Below, one piece after another: positions 9,025-16,068 of a DNA stretch of 33,425 nt. Below the pieces are notes generated by a model. The model was not told where the DNA came from. It was given only the letters and a program-made list of their open reading frames with translations, and did no database searches. The first letter of the stretch is position 1. Each line of letters begins with the position of its first letter. This DNA is from a virus, in IMG/VR virus record IMGVR_UViG_3300018080_000085, positions 1 through 33,425 of that record. One strand, 5' to 3'. Made by a program: the position numbers and the translations under genes.

Positions 9025-9078
9025 AGCCGGACGCCGATAATTTTTGCTGGGTTTTCTATTGGTGTCCGGCTATAGTTT
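9025..9078 (+). terminator. Rho-independent terminator of the virion operon
   Basis: AGCCGGACGCC (9025-9035) pairs with GGTGTCCGGCT (9061-9071), 11 bp with one G-U, around a 25-nt loop. TATAGTTTTG follows. It lies 7 nt after the last virion gene stop and closes the + strand operon. The region 9018-9317 has no convincing gene. Confidence 0.7.
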
Positions 9079-9202
9079 TGTGTTGGGTTGCTTTTAAAAA
9101 AGATATTATTATTGGTGTTCATAAGCGCTTTATAATTTTAGGCTTTAAGCCAATAAAATTAATACAAATTAATGCTATACTGAATCAATTATTCCTTAAA
9201 CC

Positions 9203-9258
9203 GTAGGCGCGAGTTTTTATCCCCTAAAGAGTTGTACTCGCGCCTACTCAAATTTTTT
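9203..9258. terminator. 12-bp GC-rich perfect inverted repeat between convergent genes
   Basis: GTAGGCGCGAGT (9203-9214) and ACTCGCGCCTAC (9236-9247) are perfect reverse complements with a 21-nt loop. A TTTTTT run starts 5 nt after the right arm on the + strand. It lies between the + virion operon and the end of the - strand gene at 9318, so it probably works as a backup terminator. Its high GC in an AT-rich genome and perfect symmetry also allow a protein-binding or recombination site. Confidence 0.5.
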
Positions 9259-9317
9259 ATCCTTCAAAGATGCAGTACAGTATACACGTTGCTAGTATTA
9301 TCATTATCCAAGACATT

Positions 9318-9761
9318 TTATGCTCCAATATTTATTTGTTGTTTTATTGCTGTTATAGCCAGGCTGGATATTGTGTCTGTAAACTTTTTGAATATACCAG
9401 ATCCAACTTCTTTTGCTGTGAGTATAGTTGCTATTTTCCCTAGTTCTTTGGGGTTTTTTGCCATTCCTTTTATAATTCCTTCTGCAATTAGAGAGTTAAT
9501 TTTAAGAAACGCTTCTCCGGATTTTTCGCTTATTTTAATAAGCTTTTCTGGGTGGTAATAGAAGTATGGTGCTCCAACCAATGCAACTGCCTTGAGAGTC
9601 TTTGTTGACAATATAACATCGCTGCTCTTGCTTAAATAGCTTATGGTTTTAAGCAGCGCCAAAGAAGTATTCCTGGTATGTGTCTTTATTTTATCCTTGA
9701 CGCCGCTCTGGAGAAAGCAAGCATTTGTTATCATTAAAATTATTATTACTATCTTTTTCAT
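9318..9761 (-). CDS. Secreted/exported 147-aa protein of unknown function
   Basis: A 147-aa protein. The N-terminus 'MKKIVIIILMITNACFLQSG' is a typical signal peptide (two Lys, hydrophobic core, small residue before the cut). The Cys at position 15 gives only a weak lipobox (T-N-A-C). The mature part is basic and helical, with hydrophobic patches near ~57-68 and ~112-147. It lies downstream of and on the same strand as a ribbon-helix-helix gene, 27 nt away, and is expressed against the flow of the virion genes. No strong Shine-Dalgarno is visible (only a G-run about 11 nt upstream). This arrangement suits a moron carried for the host's benefit or for superinfection exclusion. Function is unknown. 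Confidence 0.5.
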   Translation of the reverse strand: MKKIVIIILMITNACFLQSGVKDKIKTHTRNTSLALLKTISYLSKSSDVILSTKTLKAVALVGAPYFYYHPEKLIKISEKSGEAFLKINSLIAEGIIKGMAKNPKELGKIATILTAKEVGSGIFKKFTDTISSLAITAIKQQINIGA

Positions 9762-9788
9762 GATTTTTTATGCCCCCCGGTATAGTGT

Positions 9789-9962
9789 TTATCGTGTCCC
9801 CTCTAATAAGTCTCTTTCTTTATTTAAGAAGTTCTTTATTAGCCTCGTAACCAAACATTTCATAGTTATATTTCTAGCCGCAGCCGCTTGTTTTATTTGT
9901 ATATGTGTACCTAGACTTACGTCTATCAATATTCTTTTTGGTGGTTTCTTTTCTTTTTGCAT
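9789..9962 (-). CDS. Ribbon-helix-helix (Arc/CopG-type) DNA-binding protein, 57 aa
   Basis: A 57-aa ORF found by reading the - strand. It starts with ATG at 9962-9960, preceded by AAGGA at 7 nt spacing. The sequence 'KRILIDVSLGTHIQIKQAAA' followed by 'ARNITMKCLVTRLIKNFLNK' fits the ribbon-helix-helix plan: a beta-strand of alternating residues that contacts the operator, helix A with Ala-rich core, an 'NIT' turn, and helix B. Such proteins dimerise and usually autoregulate through palindromic AT-rich operators; one lies at 10027-10066. It shares a transcript with the 147-aa exported protein. It could be a small repressor of the divergent fibre operon or an antitoxin-like regulator; the first is favoured by context. 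Confidence 0.65.
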   Translation of the reverse strand: MQKEKKPPKRILIDVSLGTHIQIKQAAAARNITMKCLVTRLIKNFLNKERDLLEGTR

Positions 9963-9996
9963 TGCGTTTCCTTCTAGGATTTGCCCATCTATTTAT

Positions 9997-10025
9997 AGTA
10001 TATACTTTTATATAAAGCCTGTAAA
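9997..10025 (-). promoter_or_regulatory. Sigma70 promoter for the RHH / exported-protein unit
   Basis: Read on the - strand, TTTACA (10025-10020) is followed by exactly 17 nt and TATACT (10002-9997). Transcription would begin near 9990, giving a short leader before the AAGGA site and ATG of the RHH gene. The spacing and hexamers match the sigma70 consensus well. Confidence 0.65.
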
Positions 10026-10026
10026 C

Positions 10027-10066
10027 ATATAAATGTATAAATATATAACATATTCTATATTTATAT
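10027..10066. promoter_or_regulatory. AT-rich inverted repeat, candidate RHH operator
   Basis: Two nested inverted repeats share a centre near 10050: ATAAATATA (10037-10045) with TATATTTAT (10056-10064), and ATATAAAT (10027-10034) with ATTTATAT (10059-10066). They lie directly upstream of the - strand -35 box and between the divergent RHH and fibre genes, the expected place for an autoregulatory operator. AT-rich DNA yields such symmetry by chance, so this is a candidate only. A + strand promoter for the fibre gene probably lies in 10067-10120, but no convincing hexamer pair was found. Confidence 0.35.
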
Positions 10067-10132
10067 TGATTTTATCCATTTAAAGTAATTAGATTTAATT
10101 AGGTTGATAGTTTAACATTTTTAGGAGTTGTA

Positions 10133-12289
10133 ATGTCTGTATATAAGAAAAACAAGAGAGCTTACGGTATAGTTTCTCCGTTTGTTGATGTCTTTAATTT
10201 TCCAATAGTTTCCAAAAGAGCTCCAACAACAAGAGATACAGCTGAGGTTGGTTCTATATGGGTTTATCAGAACGATGCCGGTACTGATGATGTTTTTATA
10301 CTCTCAAGAGTTTCTGCTGGAACATCTACCTGGGTTTCTGCTGGAGGTGGAGATCCAGTATTTGACTCACTTGAGGTAGAAAACGATGTAACAATTAATT
10401 CTGGGGATTTAATTGTTACTGCTGGAGGTATTGACTTAGTTGCAGGAGATCTTACTTTGGGTGCTGGTGACATCACTGTTACTGGTATAGCTCAAGCTAA
10501 TCCATCTGTAGCTTTGGTATCAGCTGCTGGTGTTATAAGTACCGATATTGGAAGTGAGACCGCAGGTAACGTTTTAATTGGCGGAAGTACTGGTGTTGCT
10601 TGGAGTACATTAACAGCTGGTGCAGGAATAAATATTGTAAATGCAGATAATTCAATAACAATATCTAACCCTGGTGCAACTGGAACATCTATGTCTACAG
10701 ATGTTGGTGGACCAGTGTTGCCTGATGGTGCTGGCGTTACTGATGTGGTTGGATATGATGCAAATATTTCAACAGATGGTGCAACTGCAAATACCTTGAG
10801 AATAAGGTTGGCAGACAATATTACATCTGTTGGCAAAATCACTTCTTCGGCTAGCTTTGAGGTAACTAGTGGTACTACATCAATAACATCAAATACTAAC
10901 GTTGGTGACGACATATTTATTCATGCAAATGGCGGTGTTAACGAAGGCATAGGTATTAGGTCTACGCAGGGAACTCAATCAGATGCAATATATTTAACTT
11001 CTGTTGCTGGTGGAGTTGATATTAATGGCGGAGGTGCACTATCTGATGCTGTAGCAATAGAGGCAACAAATGCGGCTGGTGGAGTTGAACTTAGAGCTGG
11101 AACAGCTGGTATTGGGTGTTATATAACTAATGGTGTCTTTGCACTTGAGACTGGAACTGGAGATGTGCAGTTAGGCGCAGACTCTGCTGATCACGACATA
11201 TACATTGGTGATAATACTGGGTCTAATGCTTTGCTTGTTCTTTCTGGAACAGGGCACTCTACGTTTACATCTTCAGGGGCTACGCATATAGACTCTGTTG
11301 GAACAGTTAATATAAACTCATCTACAGATGAAATTAATATTGGTGACGATGCTGTTGCGCAAAATATCAATATTGGTACAGGTGCTGCAGCAAGGACAAT
11401 AACAGTAGGAAATACATCTGGAGCTTCTGCTGTTGTAGTAGACTGCGGAACAGGCGGTGTGTCTATTGGTGCTTCTGCTAATGCACATACAACAACTGTA
11501 GGTTCTACAAATACAACATCTGGAACAGTTCTTCAGGCGGGAACAGGTGTTTTATCTATAGATGGTGGTGGAGACTTTGAGTTTGATGCTGCTGGAGACA
11601 TTTATATTAATTCATCTGCTGGAACAATTAATATTGGTGACGATGCTGTTGCGCAAAATATCAATATTGGTACAGGTGCTGCAGCAAGGACGATAACAGT
11701 TGGTAATATTACAGCTGCTTCTGCTGTTGTAGTAGACTGTGGAACAGGTGGTGTATCTATTGGTGCTTCTGCCACTGCACATACAACAACTGTAGGTTCT
11801 ACAAATACAACATCAGCTGCAACAATTCAATCAGGTACCGGAGCAATGACATTTACGGCTGGTGGAATATTTGATGTTAATGCAACGGGAGATGTCACCA
11901 TTGATACAGCTGGCGTTGTAGAGCTTAATTCAACAGCTGGTGCAATAGGTATTGGTAATGATGCAGACGCTCAGGCAATTAACATTGGTACAGGTGCTGC
12001 AGCAAGAACCATAACTATAGGTAATAATACGGGTGCTACAGCAGTTGATATTGTTGCTGGAACCGGTTCTGTAAGCTCTAATACAGACATTGAGTTTTTG
12101 ACGGCAACGACAGGACTTATTTTCCAAGAGGGTCCAAAAGTTATAGCTGGTGCTGGTTCTCCTAGTGCAGTTGTTAACGCACCTAAGGGGTCTTTGTACC
12201 TAAGAACCGATGGGACAACGACTAATGATAGAATATATGTAAATACTGACGGTGTAACTGCTTGGACATCTATAACAACAGCTTCATAA
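10133..12289 (+). CDS. Large repetitive tail fibre-like protein 1 (718 aa)
   Basis: A 718-aa fibre. Residues ~1-75 form an N-terminal module with 'APTTRDTAEVGSIWVYQND' and 'TSTWVSAGGG', recognisably related to the N-termini of the fibres at 16069 and 18470; this is probably the virion-anchoring part. The rest is low-complexity beta repeats rich in G, T, A, S, N and V. Three repeats contain 'AQNINIGTGAAARTITVGN' or a close variant (about residues 405, 505 and 610). The C-terminus ('SLYLRTDGTTTNDRIYVNTD' then 'AWTSITT') is a common fibre ending. An AGGAG site precedes the ATG. A trimeric beta-structured host-recognition fibre is inferred from family style. Confidence 0.7.
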   Translation: MSVYKKNKRAYGIVSPFVDVFNFPIVSKRAPTTRDTAEVGSIWVYQNDAGTDDVFILSRVSAGTSTWVSAGGGDPVFDSLEVENDVTINSGDLIVTAGGIDLVAGDLTLGAGDITVTGIAQANPSVALVSAAGVISTDIGSETAGNVLIGGSTGVAWSTLTAGAGINIVNADNSITISNPGATGTSMSTDVGGPVLPDGAGVTDVVGYDANISTDGATANTLRIRLADNITSVGKITSSASFEVTSGTTSITSNTNVGDDIFIHANGGVNEGIGIRSTQGTQSDAIYLTSVAGGVDINGGGALSDAVAIEATNAAGGVELRAGTAGIGCYITNGVFALETGTGDVQLGADSADHDIYIGDNTGSNALLVLSGTGHSTFTSSGATHIDSVGTVNINSSTDEINIGDDAVAQNINIGTGAAARTITVGNTSGASAVVVDCGTGGVSIGASANAHTTTVGSTNTTSGTVLQAGTGVLSIDGGGDFEFDAAGDIYINSSAGTINIGDDAVAQNINIGTGAAARTITVGNITAASAVVVDCGTGGVSIGASATAHTTTVGSTNTTSAATIQSGTGAMTFTAGGIFDVNATGDVTIDTAGVVELNSTAGAIGIGNDADAQAINIGTGAAARTITIGNNTGATAVDIVAGTGSVSSNTDIEFLTATTGLIFQEGPKVIAGAGSPSAVVNAPKGSLYLRTDGTTTNDRIYVNTDGVTAWTSITTAS
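11333..11814 (+). repeat. Near-identical 188-bp direct repeat inside fibre gene 1
   Basis: Copies at 11333-11520 and 11627-11814 are offset by 294 bp (98 codons) and differ at few positions, mostly silent. A third, more diverged copy of the core begins around 11944 (offset 318 bp from the second). The in-frame periodicity means copies can be gained or lost by recombination without breaking the gene, giving fibre length variation. Confidence 0.8.
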
Positions 12290-12296
12290 GTTAGTT

Positions 12297-12332
12297 TGTG
12301 CAGATTCTAATATAGATATTAGCATCTGCACA
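12297..12332 (+). terminator. Long stem-loop after fibre gene 1
   Basis: TGTGCAGAT (12297-12305) pairs with ATCTGCACA (12324-12332). After one mismatch, CTAAT (12307-12311) pairs with ATTAG (12318-12322) round a 6-nt loop, giving about 14 bp. There is no T-run on the + strand, so it may act as an RNA-stabilising or processing hairpin rather than a classic terminator. It lies 8 nt after the fibre stop. Confidence 0.5.
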
Positions 12333-12411
12333 ACATGCAAAAAAAAGCTTTGTGTGTTAAATTATTAAAGTTTGTCAGTGTTTTGTAGTAATATTTTCAT
12401 GAAAGGAAAAG

Positions 12412-12645
12412 ATGGAAAATAGCAAAAAAGATCCTAAGGATTTATCTGTTACATCAGTTGTTAATATTGAAGTTGTAAGAGACGACAGGCGGTATGTGTT
12501 TAGCATTCCTGCAGGAGCTCCTTTTGGTGAGTCTTTTGATGCTGCATTTGAGGCTTTAGATATTATATCTGGGTGGTACAAGAAGGCTCAGGATAAAATG
12601 AAGGAATCTAGACCTCAAGATGATAAAAAGGATAAAAAAGATTAA
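12412..12645 (+). CDS. Small acidic/Lys-rich protein, 77 aa, unknown function
   Basis: A 77-aa protein with an AAAGGAAAAG site just upstream of the ATG. The centre ('VVNIEVVRDDRRYVFSIPAG' and 'PFGESFDAAFEALDIISGWY') looks like a small beta hairpin followed by an amphipathic helix. Both ends are charged, low-complexity Lys/Asp runs ('DDKKDKKD'). It lies alone between two hairpins in the fibre cluster, so it may have its own expression level. A chaperone or assembly partner for the fibres is a guess from position only. Confidence 0.5.
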   Translation: MENSKKDPKDLSVTSVVNIEVVRDDRRYVFSIPAGAPFGESFDAAFEALDIISGWYKKAQDKMKESRPQDDKKDKKD

Positions 12646-12673
12646 TTTATTTATCTTTTGATTACTACTAACA

Positions 12674-12707
12674 AGGGCCTAATAGATCTCCGCTATGGGC
12701 CCTCTTT
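12674..12707 (+). terminator. Rho-independent terminator after the 77-aa gene
   Basis: AGGGCC (12674-12679) pairs with GGCCCT (12698-12703), with an inner ATAG/CTAT helix, followed by CTTTAATATTT. The T-run is short but the stem is GC-rich in an AT-rich setting. Confidence 0.6.
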
Positions 12708-12754
12708 AATATTTGTATTAAGTTAATTTATATTTTTAAGGTTGGGAGTTAGTG

Positions 12755-13093
12755 ATGTCGGCTAAGATAAAATTAAGGTTTGAAGATGTAAGATCTTTAG
12801 GTTTTGCATCTATTGGAGCAGCGTATGTTGCTGTTGGTTCAAAAACAGCTAATCCAGCAAGAATGATATTAATTCAGAATTTTACTGATGAGTCTTTAAT
12901 GTTTTCTTTTGATGGTGTATCAGACCATATTCCAGTTAAGGGAGATAGTTCTATTTTATTAGATTTGTCTTCAAATAAGACTATAGATGATGGCTTTTTT
13001 TTGCCGGCTGGTGAGACCCTTTATGTTAAAGAAATAACAACTCCAACTTCTGGTTCTGTTTATTTTTCTGTATTTTATGGCGAAGATAATTAA
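12755..13093 (+). CDS. Small virion-type protein, 112 aa, preceding fibre 2
   Basis: A 112-aa protein, started at ATG 12755 (a GTG sits one codon earlier; GGAG is 7 nt before the ATG). It is beta-rich: 'SLGFASIGAAYVAVGSKTAN', 'ARMILIQNFTDESLMFSFDG', 'IPVKGDSSILLDLSSNKT', ending 'GSVYFSVFYGED'. The layout resembles small jelly-roll or capping proteins in podovirus tail regions. It sits 9 nt before the 968-aa fibre gene and is probably co-translated with it. Fibre 2 lacks the N-terminal anchor found in the other fibres, so this protein could be its attachment partner; that is inference. Confidence 0.55.
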   Translation: MSAKIKLRFEDVRSLGFASIGAAYVAVGSKTANPARMILIQNFTDESLMFSFDGVSDHIPVKGDSSILLDLSSNKTIDDGFFLPAGETLYVKEITTPTSGSVYFSVFYGEDN

Positions 13094-13102
13094 GGATAGA
13101 GT

Positions 13103-16009
13103 ATGTCTCAAATTACAAATTTTGGAACTCGAGGTGCTTGCTCAATTATCACCGTTACAGGTGATGTTGGCGGTGCTGTTTCGCCAGACGGTGTTGGAAA
13201 TTTAAATGTTTTGGGTGGTAGCAATATAACAACTACTGGAACATTAAATACTATAACTATAGACCTTGATTCTACCATTACTTTGACTGGTGTTAATGCC
13301 ACTACTTTTGATACTAATGTAGCTGCTGCTGGTGTTACTTTATCTGGAACTACACTTTCTGCCGATGGTACGGATGCTAATATAGATATAAACATTACTG
13401 CTAAGGGTACAGGTAAGGTTATTCTTGATGACCTTCAGGTTGCAACATTAACTAGGGGTGTTGTTCAGTCTAGTTCTACAGGTGTTATAACCTCCTCTGA
13501 GGGGACTGACGGCCAGATGCTTATATCTTCGTCGTCTGGTGCGCCTACATGGGCTGCGGTAACTTCATCTGCAAATGTCTTAGATGTTACGCTTGGTTCT
13601 AATAGTGTTTCTATTGACACATATGAGGTTCTGCAGTCAGATACGGGTTTTGCTTCTTGGAAGGCAGCCGGGCCTTTTTACGATGATACCGTTTTGGGTG
13701 ACTTTACTTTGCTAGTTGGTGGAGATGGGTTCATAAAGGGAGTTCCTGTTTCTTGGGTTGGTCCACAGACTATATCAGGACTTGCATCTGGAAACACATA
13801 TTATATTTACATAGACGACACTGGAACCATAGGTAAGTCTTCAACTAGAACAGATGCTATGTTTCGTGATTATATAGTTCTTTTTGAGTGTTGGAGGGAT
13901 GCGTCTTTACCTACAAATATTCAATTTACAGTTAAAGAGAATCACCCATATACCTTTCCTGTTGAAAGTTCTAACTTTCTTCATAATACCGCAGGACCAG
14001 TTATAGAGAGTTATAATAATGGAGCCAATATAACACTTAATGGGACACAAAAGATAGAAATATCTGGGGCTGATGAGCTTGATGATCATGGACTTGAGAC
14101 AATAATACCAGATAGTGGTGGTGTAGCGGAAACATTTGCTCATGTTTATACTAATGCTTCTGGTAAGTGGGTTGTGGATAAGTCAACAGATACATTTCCA
14201 GGTGAGTATAATAATGCTGGCGTAGTCACCGCGCTTGGTACAAATAAATACGGAGTTTATAAGTTGTATGTTAGTAAGGACGACTTAAACAGCTCGACAC
14301 CTACATATATAGCAGTGATAAATGATGCTCAATACAACAATTTAGCTTCCGCTGAGACTGCTGTTTCTAATGGAGAAATATCTGCTGCAACTGGAGAGCT
14401 TGCAGCTTTAGAGCTTGCAAGGCTTGGTTATATAATATTTTCGGAATCTTCAACTTCTATAGTTGAGGTAATAATAGACAAGAACACCCTTAGGTCTTCT
14501 AGTACTACCGGAGGTACAAACACCGCTGCTTTAGTTATAACTGATGTTACAAACTTTGATGGAATGTTAAGTTCTGCTGACACTAATGTTCAGGCGGCTT
14601 TAGAGACAATTGATGATTGGGGTAAGGCTCCTGCATTGCCAACTACAACTGGAACTGATGGCCAAATAACAATAAACAGCAATAGCTTTATGCATTCTTA
14701 TGGAACAGATAACGTGTTTCTTGGTGATTTGGCTGGTAACTTTACGCTTACTGCTACAGATTGTATTGGGATTGGCCCATCTTCATTATCTTCATTGACT
14801 GATGGAAGTCACAATATATCTATTGGCCACGATTCTGGGGTTGCTTTGACAACTGGTGATAATAATATATTGCTTGGTGAGTCTGCAATGTCATTTGCTA
14901 CTGACGTTAATAACGCAATTGTCATTGGTTATAACTGTTATACGACTGGAAATGCTACTGACGGAGATGTTGACAGTATCTTGATAGGAAATAATATAGC
15001 GTCTATTGATGCTGGATCTAACAATAGAATTTCCGACAATGTTATTATTGGCCACGACGCTTTAACAAAGCTTGAGGATAACTTAGAAGCTAATGTTATC
15101 ATAGGAAATGAAGCATTGAGCATTGCTGTTGGTGGTCCAGACGTTAATGTTATTATTGGGCACGCTGCATTGGCCCAAGCAGTTGGTGGTGGGGTCAATG
15201 GTATTAGGTGCAATGTTGCAATAGGTTACCATTCAATGTATGGCTGTACTGGGACGCCACAATATAATATTGCATTAGGCGAATCGACTGGGTCTTCGTG
15301 GACCGGGTCAGAGTCTAGTAATATTATATTTAGTAATGTCGGAGTGTCTGGAGAAAATAATACTATAAGAATAGGTACTCAAGGCACAGGACAGAAGCAA
15401 CAAAATAGGGCGTTTATAGCCGGAGTTTATAATACTTCTGTAGGTGCTACTGCTGATGCTATGATAATTGATTCGGCAGGTCAGATTGGAGGGTTGACTG
15501 GTGCATCGGGTCAGGTTTTACAGGGTGGAACTAAGCCATCATTTTCTACCGCGACTTACCCCTCTACGACATCAATAGGAGACATACTGGTTTCTAGTGC
15601 TGCAAATACTATATCTGCTACTACTGGCGCAACCACTTCAGGTCATGTTTTGATGGCAAACGGTACTGGAACAGCCCCGACATTTCAGGCGCGTCTTAAT
15701 ACGATTGCTTTAAATGCGCAAACTGGAACGACTTATACGTTTGTTATTGGTGACGCTGGAAAAATGGTTACTCTGACTAATGGTTCTGCAATAGCTTTAA
15801 CGGTTCCGCCAAATAGCTCTGTTGCTTTTGAGGTAGGAACTCAAATAATTATATATCAAGGTGGCGCAGGTACCGTTACTGTTGGTCCAGGTTCTGGTGT
15901 GACAGTTAATAGTGCGGGTTCTTTATTAGATCTTAATGGCCAATACGCCCAGGCTACACTTACTAAGATTGGTACTGATGTATGGGTCGCGTCTGGTAAT
16001 TTGGCTTAG
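13103..16009 (+). CDS. Large tail fibre-like protein 2 (968 aa) with YadA-like repeats
   Basis: A 968-aa fibre without the 'RD...GSIW' N-terminal anchor of the others. Residues ~1-170 are beta repeats ('GDVGGAVSPDGVGNLNVLGG'). Residues ~180-460 form a distinct globular region ('GPQTISGLASGNTYYIYIDD', 'YGVYKLYVSKDDL'). Residues ~520-770 carry left-handed beta-roll repeats of the 'NIxIGxxA/S' type resembling YadA-like adhesin heads ('GIGPSSLSSLTDGSHNISIG'). 'RAFIAGVYNTSVGATADAMI' resembles the motif before fibre tip domains. The last ~110 residues ('NAQTGTTYTFVIGDAGKMVT', 'TVPPNSSVAFEVGTQIIIYQ') are a widespread phage fibre C-terminal domain. Receptor binding is inferred. Confidence 0.7.
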   Translation: MSQITNFGTRGACSIITVTGDVGGAVSPDGVGNLNVLGGSNITTTGTLNTITIDLDSTITLTGVNATTFDTNVAAAGVTLSGTTLSADGTDANIDINITAKGTGKVILDDLQVATLTRGVVQSSSTGVITSSEGTDGQMLISSSSGAPTWAAVTSSANVLDVTLGSNSVSIDTYEVLQSDTGFASWKAAGPFYDDTVLGDFTLLVGGDGFIKGVPVSWVGPQTISGLASGNTYYIYIDDTGTIGKSSTRTDAMFRDYIVLFECWRDASLPTNIQFTVKENHPYTFPVESSNFLHNTAGPVIESYNNGANITLNGTQKIEISGADELDDHGLETIIPDSGGVAETFAHVYTNASGKWVVDKSTDTFPGEYNNAGVVTALGTNKYGVYKLYVSKDDLNSSTPTYIAVINDAQYNNLASAETAVSNGEISAATGELAALELARLGYIIFSESSTSIVEVIIDKNTLRSSSTTGGTNTAALVITDVTNFDGMLSSADTNVQAALETIDDWGKAPALPTTTGTDGQITINSNSFMHSYGTDNVFLGDLAGNFTLTATDCIGIGPSSLSSLTDGSHNISIGHDSGVALTTGDNNILLGESAMSFATDVNNAIVIGYNCYTTGNATDGDVDSILIGNNIASIDAGSNNRISDNVIIGHDALTKLEDNLEANVIIGNEALSIAVGGPDVNVIIGHAALAQAVGGGVNGIRCNVAIGYHSMYGCTGTPQYNIALGESTGSSWTGSESSNIIFSNVGVSGENNTIRIGTQGTGQKQQNRAFIAGVYNTSVGATADAMIIDSAGQIGGLTGASGQVLQGGTKPSFSTATYPSTTSIGDILVSSAANTISATTGATTSGHVLMANGTGTAPTFQARLNTIALNAQTGTTYTFVIGDAGKMVTLTNGSAIALTVPPNSSVAFEVGTQIIIYQGGAGTVTVGPGSGVTVNSAGSLLDLNGQYAQATLTKIGTDVWVASGNLA

Positions 16010-16019
16010 TGTATATTTT

Positions 16020-16046
16020 GGACCGGGATAATCCTGGTCCTCTTTT
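16020..16046 (+). terminator. Rho-independent terminator after fibre 2
   Basis: GGACC (16020-16024) pairs with GGTCC (16036-16040) and, inside it, GGAT with ATCC, followed by TCTTTT. It separates fibre 2 from fibres 3 and 4. Confidence 0.7.
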
Positions 16047-16068
16047 GGTTTATTAGGAGTTATGAATA

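Noticed and set aside
9015-9206. 63-aa + strand open frame after the virion operon
   Set aside because: It runs through the terminator hairpin at 9025-9078 and has no ribosome site.
9643-10032. 129-aa + strand open frame, and 9232-9558 + strand open frame
   Set aside because: They lie opposite the RHH and exported-protein genes, lack ribosome sites and have unconvincing hydrophobic or mixed composition.
10492-10914. 140-aa - strand open frame rich in Val/Pro/Ser, and similar ones in the other fibre genes
   Set aside because: Long antisense frames arise from the repetitive Gly/Thr/Ala codons of the fibre genes; composition is an obvious mirror of the + strand.
11333-11814. Repeats in fibre gene 1 as a CRISPR array
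   Set aside because: The units are long, in frame, coding and nearly identical throughout, with no repeat-spacer alternation.
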